A stretch of 64,000 nt of DNA from Microglena sp. YARC (Eukaryota; Chlorophyta; Chlorophyceae; Chlamydomonadales; Chlamydomonadaceae), in the NCBI GenBank assembly GCA_022414725.1, contig CM039463.1, positions 80,363,420 to 80,427,419 of the forward strand, read 5' to 3'. A program made the position numbers and the translations under genes. Shown here piece after piece: positions 44,766 to 54,211 of the stretch (position 1 is its first letter; the number at the start of each line of letters is the position of its first letter). The notes under the pieces are model-generated. The model was not told the origin of the DNA. It worked only from the letters and a program-made list of their open reading frames with translations, and did not search any database.

Positions 44766-44816
44766 CTACCATGTTTTGATGCCTTTAGCTCCATGCCCGC
44801 TGCATTGATTACCCCG

Positions 44817-45095
44817 CCTATGCAGGTGAATTTGAATTTTGAATTCATAACGCCTATGCAGGTGAACCTGAATTTAAATTCAAAATGCCTGTGCAGGTGA
44901 ATCTGAATTTGAATTCAAAATGCCTATGCAGGTGAACCTGAATTTGAATTTGAATTTGAACCTGAATTTGAATTCAAAATGCCTATGCAGGTGAACCTGA
45001 ATTTGAATTCAAAATGCCTGTGCAGGTGAATCTGAATTTGAATTCAAAATGCTTGTGCAGGTGAATCTGAATTTGAATTCAAAATGCCTATGCAG
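44817..45095 (+). repeat. 35-bp array: splice acceptor plus exon head, about 8 copies
   Basis: Unit ATGCCTATGCAG, GTGAACCTGAATTTG, AATTCAAA. Each unit has a TGCAG acceptor followed by GTGAA(T/C)CTGAA, which resembles the head of the true exon at 45096 (GTGGATATGAAA). The array ends precisely at that exon. Confidence 0.75.
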
Positions 45096-45251
45096 GTGGA
45101 TATGAAAGACAAATGGAGAAATTTCCAAAAACACGGGAGAGTCAAGAACGATGGATATGGGTACATGGCTCTGGATCCGATTACTGAGAGATATATAAGC
45201 CGGAATGATCTGGAAGGAAGCAGTGGAGTGGCAGATAAGATTGAGGACTGA
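45096..45251 (+). CDS. Last exon of a telobox Myb-like gene
   Basis: After a CTATGCAG acceptor the frame reads VDMKDKWRNFQKHGRVKNDG, then YGYMALDPITERYISRNDLE and a tail ending KIED with TGA at 45249-45251 (51 codons). VDMKDKWRN is nearly the VDLKDKWRN telobox of Myb/SANT proteins, the third helix that contacts TTTAGGG-type DNA in telomere-binding (TRF-like and SMH) proteins. The first two helices would lie in an upstream exon that I cannot find, possibly left of the mobile elements. The short tail after the Myb helix suits a protein with a C-terminal Myb domain, as in TRF-like proteins. Nuclear DNA binding is inferred from family. Confidence 0.65.
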   Translation: MDMKDKWRNFQKHGRVKNDGYGYMALDPITERYISRNDLEGSSGVADKIED

Positions 45252-45264
45252 TGATTTGGAGAAG

Positions 45265-45740
45265 AGCCGCTATTTCTTTTTTGAGTTACTTGTGGTAGCT
45301 TCCAGCCAGCTCCATTAGCCAGGGACCACTAAGCGTCACTAAGTGTCACCTGCATCGAACAGCCTATTGCCGCTATTTGCCGCTTTTTCTATTTGGGGCT
45401 ATGTGTGGGAGCTTCCAGCGAGCTCCATTAGCCAAGGGACTACTAAGCAGCACTAAGCTGCACCTGCTTTGGACTGCCTATTTGCCGTTTTTGTCGCTTT
45501 TCTTTTGGGGGCTATGTGTGGCAGCTTCCAGCCAGCTTCGTTAGCCGGGAACTACTAAACGTCACTAACCGTCATCTGCGTTGGACTGCCTATTTGCCAC
45601 TATTTCTTCTTGGGGGGTATGTGTGGTAGCTTCGTCAGCCGGGAACTACTAAACGTCACCTGCATTGGACTGCCTATTTGCCGCTATTTCTTTTTGGGGC
45701 CACGTGTGGCAGCTTCCAGCCAGCTCCATTAGCCAGGACT
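45265..45740 (+). repeat. About 105-bp tandem repeat, 5 copies
   Basis: TTTTTGGGGCTATGTGTGGC, AGCTTCCAGCCAGCTCCATT, AGCC, ACTACTAAGCGTCAC, CTGCATTGGACTGCCTATTT, GCCGC. GGCAGCTTC starts near 45292, 45403, 45516, 45625 and 45706. GCAGCTTCCAGCCAGCTCC resembles the end of element E at 25697. Confidence 0.75.
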
Positions 45741-45870
45741 GCGGTCTCGCCCAATGTTTTTTATTTCAGATTTCTCTAGGCAAGGTTGTGAAGCTGGGTG
45801 GGCTACTCAGACCGTCTAGCACTAAGCGTCATCTGCATTGTACTGCCTGTCATGTTCATGTTGTTCCTAG

Positions 45871-46357
45871 TGCTGGAGTTGGCTTGACAATTAAGCCAGA
45901 TGGGAAAGCGGAGGAGGGAATCCCACCACCGTCGTGGGGGGCAATGGACGCAGGGTACTTCCATTGACCAAATTGGCCAGCGCTTAAGCGCACTTGAAAA
46001 AAATAAACTGCGCTTTGTAGTGCAAAAAGCGCAAAAATTGCTTGCTGCGCCCACAGGGGGTTGCAAAAAACTGCGCGGAACGCGCAGTGGGGCTCAAAAA
46101 GGCAGCGTGCCAGCGCGCAAAAGCGCGCGCTTGGAAGTACCCTGATGGACGCCCTGTGCTTGCAGGGCTATGTCTTACTGGGAGCAGCAGCAGCTGCGGG
46201 GCCCACCGGCGTGGAGGGCCGGTATCTCTGGTTAAAGAACAGGCTTCTGCCCGGTGGACATTATGATGTTGGGCTAAGACTGATTGTGGGCTGCATGTCC
46301 GATGACCACCAGCGTGGATGCAGCGGATGCACAGACCTCCCAGATGAACGTCGGTGA
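45871..46357 (+). pseudogene. Putative terminal exon split by a MITE
   Basis: A TTGTTCCTAG acceptor opens a frame AGVGLTIKPDGKAEEGIPPP, then SWGAMDA, interrupted at 45950 by MITE F (45951-46144). After the element and the repeated target ATGGACG, the same frame resumes as LCLQGYVLLGAAAAAGPTG and runs to TGA at 46355-46357, about 94 codons in all without the insert. The second part holds GRYLWLKNRLLPGGHYD and a Cys cluster (GCMSDDHQRGCSGC). I do not recognise the protein. With the insert, the frame ends a few codons into the MITE. A TGCTTGCAG at 46157-46165 could serve as a new acceptor. Whether the allele is dead is unknown. Confidence 0.5.
45951..46144 (+). mobile_element. hAT-like MITE F, copy inside an exon
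   Basis: 194 bp with perfect 12-bp inverted ends CAGGGTACTTCC/GGAAGTACCCTG, flanked by ATGGACG on both sides (7 bp; other copies have 8). The interior is rich in AGCGC palindromes. The CAGGG start and the 8-bp duplications of the family fit the hAT superfamily. No coding capacity. Confidence 0.8.
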
Positions 46358-46462
46358 ACCTACACCTGCATTAGATTGCCTGTCATGTTAGCTTTCAGGC
46401 GCATTAGCTAGCTTCAGGTTCGGCCCCAGGACGGTGAAAGGGAACTGCCTAGAAGCTGCTAC

Positions 46463-46651
46463 ATGTTGCCCAAAAAGAATCAGAAAGAAGAGCAGGATGC
46501 TCAGACCACACTGGGCACGTACCTGGCTAGGCAAAAAGACTTGGGTTGGATTGTTACATGTTATTCAGGCAGGGCGTTCCTTCAGGCCGCCTACTCAAAT
46601 CGCTACCAGGAGCCGAACCTTGAAAGACACCAATTCCCTTGTCATTTCTAG
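46463..46651 (+). CDS. Possible small coding exon, unrecognised
   Basis: From ATG the frame reads MLPKKNQKEEQDAQTTLGTY, LARQKDLGWIVTCYSGRAFL and ends HQFPCHF with TAG (62 codons). The composition looks protein-like, but the first codons overlap an end of element E (CTAGAAGCTGCTACATG...CAAAAAG), so the start may be wrong and the frame may be chance. No donor is needed if it is a terminal exon. Confidence 0.3.
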   Translation: MLPKKNQKEEQDAQTTLGTYLARQKDLGWIVTCYSGRAFLQAAYSNRYQEPNLERHQFPCHF

Positions 46652-46685
46652 AAGACTCCCTTTCTGAAACGGAAAAAAGGCTCTG

Positions 46686-46905
46686 CTGCTCACCGTCTTC
46701 CAATGCCAAGTACTCCCCTTGTGCTCAGGAACACTTGTGCTTAGCAAAGTAAACAACGTATAACTAAGTGTCTCGCCTTATAACGAAGCGTCTGCTTACC
46801 GTCTTCCAATGCTAAGTGCTCCCCTTGTGCTTAGGAACACTTGTGCTTAGCTGTGCAAAGCAGGCAACGTATAACTAAATGTTATGCTTCACGACGAAGC
46901 GTGAG
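46686..46905 (+). repeat. About 110-bp tandem duplication
   Basis: CACCGTCTTCCAATGCCAAG, TACTCCCCTTGTGCTCAGGA, ACACTTGTGCTTAGC, CAACGTATAACTAA twice. The second copy runs into GCGTGAGGTTGAGGGGTCCA, GCCTGTTCGCTTGTGCTGGG, which is element J of 61.4-63.5 kb. Confidence 0.75.
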
Positions 46906-47438
46906 GTTGAGGGGTCCAGCCTGTTCGCTTGTGCTGGGGCCGACCACCAAAAATGTGGAGGCCCTGGAACATAGAATACTTGGCCAGCCTCACCATAACA
47001 CAAACACACCAGAACACACCACCATACACTTATGTATGTGTTGTTAGTGTGACCACACCCCAAAAGAGTGGCAGGTGTGACCTGCAACCCTATTGAGGAA
47101 GTGCAAACTTTGGGGGGTAGCCTCACCAGAAGACACCTACTGACGGCTAGTTATTTTTGTGGAGGGATTGGTACAGGAGAAAAAGAAAAAAGGACAATAG
47201 ACTGAGGACGTCAGTCAAGAGGGCTTGAGGCACGTACAAAAAAGTGGACTAGGGTTGGGAACATGGAGTTTTCTATGGAAAGTATACAATTTTGAACTAC
47301 CGGTATATATTATTTTATGTGTATGGAAAGTATGGACTGGGGACGACGGATTTTTACGTTGTAAAACTTGAACTTTTAATTGGTTACATCACTTGTAACA
47401 AAAGTGTGGGGAACATCAATGATATCATATGTTATCGC

Positions 47439-47545
47439 CATCATATGATATCATATGATGCCGGCAGTCTGACTAGGATAGGCTAAAGTTCCCGTTTATA
47501 TATTGTATCATATGATGCAATTTGTGTGATATCATACTCGCCTTT
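47439..47545 (-). repeat. ATCATATGAT palindrome element, copy 2
   Basis: Contains a 22-bp perfect palindrome at 47439-47460 (core ATCATATGATATCATATGAT), then CCGGCAGTCTGACTAGGATA, GGCTAAAGTTCC and a second TATCATATGATGCAA. The inner block is shared with 6485-6565 and 49918-50045. Confidence 0.55.
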
Positions 47546-47692
47546 GGTCACAAGTAAGTACAATCGGCGACATACTGAATACGTACCAATATGAATATGT
47601 AATATTATATAATACTATACTATATTATATTATTTCATACTGCACTGTGTAATTGTAGCTCCCAGGCTCCCAGACCCCGTTGTATCGAGGTG

Positions 47693-47886
47693 CAGGGTAC
47701 TTCCGTTGTCCAAATTGGCCAGCACTTTAGCGCACTTGAAAACACGAAATTGCGCTTTGTGGTGCAAAAAGCGCAACAAATGCTTGCTGAGCCCACAGGG
47801 GGGTGCAAAAAACTGCGCGAAACGCACATTGGGGCTCATAAATGCAGCGCGCCAGCGCGCAAAAGCGCGTGCTTGGAAGTAACCTG
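47693..47886 (+). mobile_element. hAT-like MITE F, copy 3
   Basis: CAGGGTACTTCC to GGAAGTAACCTG, 194 bp, with GGCCAGCACTTTAGCGCAC and GTGGTGCAAAAAGCGCAAC inside. The target duplication is not recognisable. From 47890 to 49190 I see no gene, only a reversed element I relic near 48270-48330. Confidence 0.75.
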
Positions 47887-49190
47887 GTACTGTGACAAAG
47901 GAGCTCATTTGCAGTCAGATTCGTTTGCTCCTAGACCTTTTAGGTAGCTACTAAAAGATACTACATGCTCCTGAGATTGCTGCTAAGTTTATCTGTTTTG
48001 TATTTTTATATTTTTATGCTTTTTCGGTACGATAGCAGTACGATATAAGTTCGCCACACAGCACAATATATCGAATGATGAAGATGATAACTGGAAATAT
48101 CATACGATGTCAGTTCACATTATCGTCATATATTGTACGAAAATTGTTCGTTTTAGTACTCGACAGCCCTACTTAAACGTGGTAAAACATCACTGTAGCA
48201 CGAACTAGGGGCCCAGGGATTGTTTGGGGTTCAGTTCATCTGTGTTTTTCTCGTTTGAGTCCCTCCTATGATAATGGTTGGGAAAGTCCCTTCAGACTAG
48301 TTGGCTACCCCTAAGCTGTAACAATATACACGTACATACATGTAGGTCTCAGTTTGCAAGCAAGGTAAGGCAGTGCAACAGGCAGAATGAGCAAAGCAGG
48401 TATGCGTCCAAGATGGCATAATGTGGCCAACGGTGCTCGCATCGGCGGTGATTATTCTCAATGTGGTGGTCTCACGGTGACTATAGCTAGCTCCGGCTTA
48501 CGCTGTGGTGTTCTTAACATCACGTCCTGTGAGTAATTGTATTACACGGATGTAACAATTTCAATTTCAATTTGCGCCCAAGGTGCTCGTTTCAGCAAGG
48601 CCTGGTAGTGTTGTCTGCAGACGCAAGGTATCGGTTTACATACCGGTACATACATAAGTAGTGCATCCAGAAGAGGGCATTCTTAAGACGTCTAGAACAG
48701 ACCTCGACCCTGGAAATTCGTTAAACTGGCGGTGTAGAGATCTGGACATATCTATAATCGGCATGAGTTCGAACCATGTCACACTCCCTGCTTTAAGTGG
48801 CTATCGCACGGGGGGTAGTATTGTATTCTGCAGACGGTTCGACGGCGAATTGCCGGAGTTGATGACCTTCAAATATTTATTCCTAAGATGTCTACGGTAG
48901 TCTGTCTAAAACTACCTGGAGTGGTCTCAAGCTGGACCCCTAATCCGGTTTGGCAAAGGGCCGTTTGCCAAACCGTTTGCCAATACTTAAGGCGCATACG
49001 GTAGACGAGAACTTCAATGAACTACTGGGATGGACAAATATATTTGATACAAATCCTTTGATTTTAATTGATTGTGTTACTTCCGAAGATGGCGATCAGC
49101 CTTAAAGGCTGGAGACATGTAACCAAGTTCAAGTTTAATAACTGATGGGAAGTGTTTCTCGTGGAAGGCGAGTTTTGGTGGGTATCGCAC

Positions 49191-49376
49191 CAGGGTACTT
49201 CAAATTGCCAAATTGGCCAGCGCTTTAGCGCACTTGAAAACAAAACAACTGCGCTTTGTAGTGCAAAAAGCGAAAAAATGCTTGCAGCGCCCAAAAGGGG
49301 TTGCAAAAAACTGCGCTAAAAGCGCAGAGGGAGTCAAAAAGTCAGCGCTCAAAAGCGCGCGCTTTGCATTACCCTG
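49191..49376 (+). mobile_element. hAT-like MITE F, copy 4
   Basis: CAGGGTACTTC to GCATTACCCTG, flanked by TATCGCAC and TATTGCAC, an 8-bp target duplication with one change. Confidence 0.8.
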
Positions 49377-49431
49377 TATTGCACTGGGGTACTCGGAAGT
49401 GGAAGACGGAGAGCAGCCCAAAGTTGGCTGA

Positions 49432-49646
49432 CAAGTTCTATGCAGCGTCGCCTGCGACGCTAAAACATGGCGGAGAGTGATCGCGAGGGAGCGACAGGTG
49501 GCAACGGAAGCGAGGTAGTTACGAGGCCGTTGGCTGACGTGTCGGGCTTCATCACGGTCAGATGGATGGATGGATGGATGGTCGGACGGACAAATGGGTA
49601 ACACTGGGGGCTCCGGCCCCCCAGAAGGAGGGACTCCGCCTAAAAC
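49432..49646 (-). mobile_element. Dispersed element H, copy 5
   Basis: AAGTTCTATGCAGCGTCGCC, TGCGACGCT hairpin, ATGGCGGAGAGTG, GGTGGCAACGG, GGCTGACGTGTCGGGCTTCA, (ATGG)n, GGACGGACAAATGGGTAAC, then GGACTCCGCC. Terminal GGCGGAG/CTCCGCC are inverted. Confidence 0.7.
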
Positions 49647-49917
49647 CATGCAAGAATCAAAACCAATCCAAGGCAAGATAATGAGTACGCCACCTTATAG
49701 TAGGAGAAGATTCACATTTGAAGTGGAAATGGATCTTGCTTCAATGAGCCAAGTTGCACGTCGCGAGGAGATCACATGTCAATAGGGGCTGCTCGCCGTC
49801 TTTGGCAGGAAAACAATCAATTCAAATCAAAGCATTATTATCAAAATGTATTTGATCCAATCTCTTCATACAATCATCGAGCCCTAGAAACCCCAAATCA
49901 TGCCCTTAGAGACCACC

Positions 49918-50045
49918 ATATCATATGATGTTGACCAAAGGCCAGTATGACATACGCTATCATACAATTTGCATCATATGATATTGAATGTAACTGTGGC
50001 CTAGTCAGAATGCCGTCATCACATGATGCCATGATATCATATTAC
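49918..50045 (+). repeat. ATCATATGAT palindrome element, copy 3
   Basis: CATATCATATGATGTTGACC, TTGCATCATATGATATTGAA, TGGCCTAGTCAGAATGCCGT, CATCACATGATG and ATGATATCATAT in one 130-bp stretch. Confidence 0.5.
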
Positions 50046-50228
50046 CATTTCCTGCAATTCAAGACCTAGACCTGGACAAGTTTTTAGCGCAATACGGCGG
50101 ATCATTTGGGAATCGTGGTCGGCAGGTCGTATTTCTACCTCCACTTTTTCTGGCAACATTTGCGACAATTCTCCATTAGTCATCAGATGCACAGGAATTT
50201 CAGGCCAAATCTAAGGTGTGAACTACGC

Positions 50229-50423
50229 CAGGGTAATTCAAAGCGCGCGCTTTTGTGCTTTTGAGCGCTGACTTTTTGAGCCCCTCTGCGCTTTAAGCGC
50301 AGTTTGTGCAACCCCCTGTGGGCGCAGTAAGCAAGTTTTGCGCTTTTTGCACTACAAAGCGCAGTTTTTTTTGTTTTCAAGTGCGCTAAAGCGCTGGCCA
50401 ATTTGGCCATTTGAAGTACCCTG
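50229..50423 (-). mobile_element. hAT-like MITE F, copy 5, perfect target duplication
   Basis: Reversed copy bounded by CAGGGTAATTC and GAAGTACCCTG, flanked on both sides by AACTACGC (50221-50228 and 50424-50431). This is the cleanest evidence for the element's limits and for an 8-bp target duplication. Confidence 0.9.
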
Positions 50424-50516
50424 AACTACGCACTACGACCTGTTTCGAAAAATCCATTCCCAAATGATCTGCTGAAAGGCTATAACTGTCTCATCCGCTT
50501 AAGCCCCTTTCAGTGA

Positions 50517-50695
50517 TATACAATGGTCTAGTGGTAGACCAGATCGCTTAAGGATGAAGAGTCGGGGGTTCGACTCCCCCTTCGGTAGATCTTGGCGTTG
50601 CAGGTCGCTGTCAACCGCGATGGTAGCTTGTCCAGTTGAGGTAGGAGACCGCTCCCCACCCGCGTACGACGGGCTCCCTTAACACCACGCCCCAC
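50517..50695 (+). mobile_element. tRNA-Pro-like SINE or tRNA pseudogene
   Basis: 72 nt (50517-50588) resemble tRNA-Pro: A box TGGTCTAGTGGTA, a GGTC/GACC D stem, CGCTTAAGG where tRNA-Pro has CGCTTAGGG, and a perfect T arm GGGGG-TTCGACT-CCCCC. The anticodon stem and two acceptor pairs are broken, so it is not functional. About 100 bp follow, ending in GTACGACGGGCTCCC, the tail also seen near 7247 and 7420. That supports a tRNA-derived SINE. Confidence 0.5.
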
Positions 50696-50908
50696 CAGGC
50701 GTTATCAATACCAGGAATTTTAGGCCAAATCTAAGGTGTGAACTATGCACTACGACCTGTTTCGAAAAATCCATTCCCAAATGATCTGCCGACTGAACTG
50801 TCTCATCCGCATAGTATGCTCCCTTGTTCCCATGAACTGCACGGGGTGACTCGTAAGCAGTCCGGGGTTGGCAGAACATACATGAAACAATCCAATCCCA
50901 ATTCAAGA

Positions 50909-51065
50909 TGTGGATTCACACTCCCCCAGGCTCTTCAAGGTGTGGATTCACACTCCTCAGGATCTTCAAGGTGTGGATTCACTCTCCCCAGGCTCTTCAA
51001 GGTGTGGATCCACACTCCTCAGGCTCTTCAAGGTGTGGATTCACACTCCTCAGGATCTTCAACTG
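50909..51065 (+). repeat. 31-bp tandem repeat, 5 copies
   Basis: GGTGTGGATTCACACTCCTC, AGGATCTTCAA. Confidence 0.9.
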
Positions 51066-51089
51066 GATCCAAAGGAATAGAAACCTGTG

Positions 51090-51865
51090 CACCCTGTGCA
51101 AAGAACAAGAAGACACATTGGTTGGTTGGTTGGTGGTTGGATGGATGAAACCCGCCATGTGCAAAGAACAAGAAGACGCATTGGTTAGTTGGTTGGTGGT
51201 TGGATAAAACCCGCCATGTGCAAAGAACAAGAAGACACATTGGTTGGTTGGTTGGTGGTTGGATGGATGAAACCCGCCATGTGCAAAGAACAAGAAGACA
51301 CATTGGTTGGTTGGTTGGTGGTTGGATGGATGAAACCCGCCATGTGCAAAGAACAAGAAAACACATTGGTTGGTTGGTTGGTGGTTGGATGGATGAAACC
51401 CGCCATGTGCAAAGAACAAGAAGAAACATTGGTTAGTTGGTTGGTGGTTGGATAAAACCCGCCATGTGCAAAGAACAAGAAGACACATTGGTTGGTTGGT
51501 TGGTGGTTGGATGGATGAAACCCGCCATGTGCAAAGAACAAGAAGACACATTGGTTGGTTGGTTGGTGGTTGGATGGATGAAACCCGCCATGTGCAAAGA
51601 ACAAGAAGACACATTGGTTGGTTGGTTGGTGGTTGGATGGATGAAACCCGCCTTGTGCAAAGAACAAGAAAATACATTTGTTGGTCGGTGGTTGGTTGGA
51701 TGAAACCCATACACCCTGTGCAAAGAACAAGAAGACACATTGGTTGGTTGGTTGGTGGTTGGATGGATGAAACCCGCCATGTGCAAAGAACAAGAAAACA
51801 CATTGGTTAGTTGGTGGTTGGTTGGATGAAACCCGTAAATCCTGTGCAAAGAACAAGAACAAACA
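51090..51865 (+). repeat. 63-bp tandem repeat, 13 copies
   Basis: GTGCAAAGAACAAGAAGACA, CATTGGTTGGTTGGTTGGTG, GTTGGATGGATGAAACCCGC, CAT; a few units are 59-62 bp. Because 63 is a multiple of 3, frames stay open on both strands (for example the 21-residue SSCSLHMAGFIHPTTNQPTN). The array is followed at 51877 by GTTTAGGGTTTAGGGTT. Confidence 0.9.
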
Positions 51866-51942
51866 TATGTGTTTAGGGTTTAGGGTTGATCTATGCTTAT
51901 ATGAAGAGGTTGGATCCAATATGTTTTGATAAGAAAATGCTT

Positions 51943-51995
51943 TCGGACAATGGGTTACCACTGGGGGCTCCTGCCCCCTTGAAGAGGGGGCTACG
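51943..51995 (-). mobile_element. Dispersed element H, fragment
   Basis: Only the CAATGGGTTACCACTGGGGG, CTCCTGCCCCCTTGAAGAGG, GGGCTACG end is present. From 52080 to 52470 there is G/A-rich and (GTTG)n sequence with triplicated ATGTATGAGACCTGTC, and no gene. Confidence 0.6.
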
Positions 51996-52497
51996 ACAGA
52001 AAAATGTACGAGACCCACCATGTATGAGACCCGCCATGTATGAGACACATTTATACCGGAGGGCTATCAGGTGTTTGTGTTGAAGGGGGGGGGGGGAAGG
52101 GGGTCGGAGGGGGAGGGGCGAGGGTTGTGGGGAGGGGAAGGGGAGAAGGGAGGGAGAGGGGATTCATACATACTTGCCAGATATTCAAATGAATCTGAAC
52201 ACAGATTTTCAGTATGAAAATGTATGAGACCTGTCATGTATGAGACCTGTCATGTATGAGACCTGTCAGAGGTGCCCATTTGAGCCAGTCTCATAGACAC
52301 AAGGGTTGGATGGCAGGTGGCTAGATGGATGGTTGGGTACGGTAGTTGGTTGGTTGGGTAGTTGGTAGGTTGGGTAGTTGGTAGGTTGGTTAGGTAGATG
52401 GTTGGTTGGGTGCACATCTCATGGACACAAAGCTTGAATGGCAGGTCTCAAATGGGTACCAATGATCCACACATGGACTTCAACACTGGAATACTTT

Positions 52498-52680
52498 AAA
52501 CAAGTTATATGCAGTGTCGCATGCGCCGCTAAATATTGGCGGAGAGTGTTCGCAACAAAGGGGCAGGTGGCAACGGAAGGGAGTTAGTTACGAGACCGTT
52601 GGCCGACGTGTCAGGCTTCGTCTTGGTCGCCGGACAAACGGACAACGGGGTAACCCAGGTGGGGGGGCTCCGCCAAAACT
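52498..52680 (-). mobile_element. Dispersed element H, copy 7
   Basis: GCAGTGTCGCATGCGCCGCT, ATTGGCGGAGAGTGTTCGC, GGTGGCAACGGAAG, GGCCGACGTGTCAGGCTTCG, GGACAAACGGACAACGGGGT, GGCTCCGCCAAAA. Confidence 0.7.
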
Positions 52681-52734
52681 CAACAGTACAGATAGATGTA
52701 TACGAATCAAACATACCTCAAGCCCATCTCAACA

Positions 52735-52930
52735 CCCACCTGCCCTCATACACACACACACACAGTCACCCACCCACCCACAGACCCCTTATCTCAACAC
52801 CCACCCACCTACTGCCCCCTTAATCTTAACACCCACCCACCCAGCCACCCACTGCCCCCTTCACCTCAATACCCACCCAGACAGCTACCCACCCACTGCC
52901 CCCTTAATCTCAACACCCACCCGCCCAGCC
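52735..52930 (+). repeat. CACCCACC minisatellite
   Basis: Three to four loose copies of CTGCCCCCTTAATCTCAACA, CCCACCCACCC. Confidence 0.8.
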
Positions 52931-52961
52931 AGCCAGCCATATGTAAATGAATCATACGTAC

Positions 52962-53460
52962 CTCAAGCCCATCCTCTTCTGCTGATATCATGACTCTGGC
53001 TTGTGTAGCTTGAGAGGTGTTAGAAGACTGGGTTGGGCTGACAGCTGTCAAGTTCAGAGACTTGGCCGGGGAGACAGCTGCAGCTGACGTTGAAGTGACT
53101 GCTATTGAGTTTGAAGACTTGGTAGGGCTGGCAGCTGTCGAGTTCGAAGACTTGGAAGGCGTGGCAGTTGCACCTGATGTTGGAGTGAGAGCTATTGAGT
53201 TGGATGACTTGGTTGTGGTGATAGCTATCGAGTTCGAAGAATTAGAAGGCGTGGCAGCTGCACCTAATGTTGGGGTGGCAGCTATTGAGTTATAAGACTT
53301 GGTTGGGCTGGCAGCTGTCGAGTTTGAAGAATTGAAAGGCGTGGTAGCTGCACCTAATGTTAGGGTGGCAGGTATTGAGTTAGAAGGCTTGGTTGGGCTG
53401 ATAGCTGTCGAGTTCGAAGACTTGAAAGTTGTGGCAGCTGCATCTGATGGGTAGGGGCTG
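52962..53460 (-). CDS. Coiled-coil gene, Ser/Thr/Asn-rich repeat exon
   Basis: On the minus strand the exon runs from a GCTGACCAG acceptor to a GTACGT donor. It encodes six or more imperfect repeats of about 19-28 residues, of the type ATPSKSSNSTAASPTKSSNS, then IAVTPT, and ends EEDGLEV-like at EEDGLE. The repeats are rich in Ser, Thr, Asn and Ala with regular Lys, a disordered tail by composition. The start phase (2) matches the end of the exon at 53622-54211 and the intron between is only about 160 bp, so the join is well supported. The exon ends in phase 0; the next exon downstream was not found. An alternative acceptor 3 bp on (CAGCAG) would drop one residue. Confidence 0.65.
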
Positions 53461-53621
53461 CTGGTCAGCACTTCGACTAAGGTGGCTTAGGTTCAGGTGT
53501 TGTAGGGTGAAAGTGGTTCAGGGTTTAGGCGGTTTAGGTTTGAGGTGTTTTAGGTTTAGGTGGTTTGGGTGATTTAAGAAAACATTGCTGACCAGCTAAG
53601 TGCTGAGCAGTTTCTCCCTAC

Positions 53622-54211
53622 CCACCTGATGCAGTTGGAGAGGCTGCAGCTGCTGAGTGGGGGACATGAGCCCACATGGACGGGGAGACAGGACTCTCTG
53701 ATGAGACAGGACCCCCCTTGGATGGGGAGACAGGACCCCCTGATGAGACAGGACCCCCCTTGGATGGGGAGACAGGACCCCCTGAAGAGACAGGACCCCC
53801 CTTGGACGGGGAGGCAGAACCCCCTGATGAGACAGGACCCCCCATGGACGGGGAGACAGGACCCTCTGATGTGGTAGGATTGGTTGGATTGGCAGCCATG
53901 CTTCTGGTAGGGGAGTGGTTGCCTGGGATGAAAGGTGTAAAGTCCCAGCTGGAAATTGGTCCTCGGGTGGACGGTGAAATGAACGCCCCTTCCCCCTCCC
54001 CCGAAAGGGAGCTTCGCCCAACCACACGGGGCCTCTCTGGGGTAGCGGCGAGAGAGGCCAGGGCGCTAGAGCAAGAGGGGGGCGCTGTGGTAACAGACTT
54101 GGGGGGGCCCCCGGTCAGTTCTTCTATTTCTGTGTACAGCCTGGCGTACATGTTCTGCAGCTTGGCGATATCTATCAAGTAGCGCTCCTCTACAACCTTG
54201 GCAGCTTCAAC
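53622..54211 (-). CDS. Coiled-coil gene, exon with VEAAKVVEERYL head and Pro/Ser/Gly repeats
   Basis: On the minus strand a CACACACAG-type acceptor leads to VEAAKVVEERYLIDIAKLQN, MYARLYTEIEELTGG, an amphipathic helix of about 35 residues. A disordered stretch follows, then repeats of PVSSGGPVSPSKGG (about 15 residues each, 5-6 copies) and AAAASPTASGG before a GTAGGG donor. The start in phase 0 fits the preceding exon (56145-56320) and the end in phase 2 fits the next (52962-53460). The helix suits oligomerisation; no catalytic domain is seen. The 47-nt exon head has been copied seven more times upstream (54406-55190). Confidence 0.7.

Noticed and set aside
50997..52048. Open frames of 130-290 codons with a 21-residue repeat
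   Set aside because: The 63-bp unit is a multiple of three, so several frames on both strands stay open. No splice sites, start context or recognisable protein.
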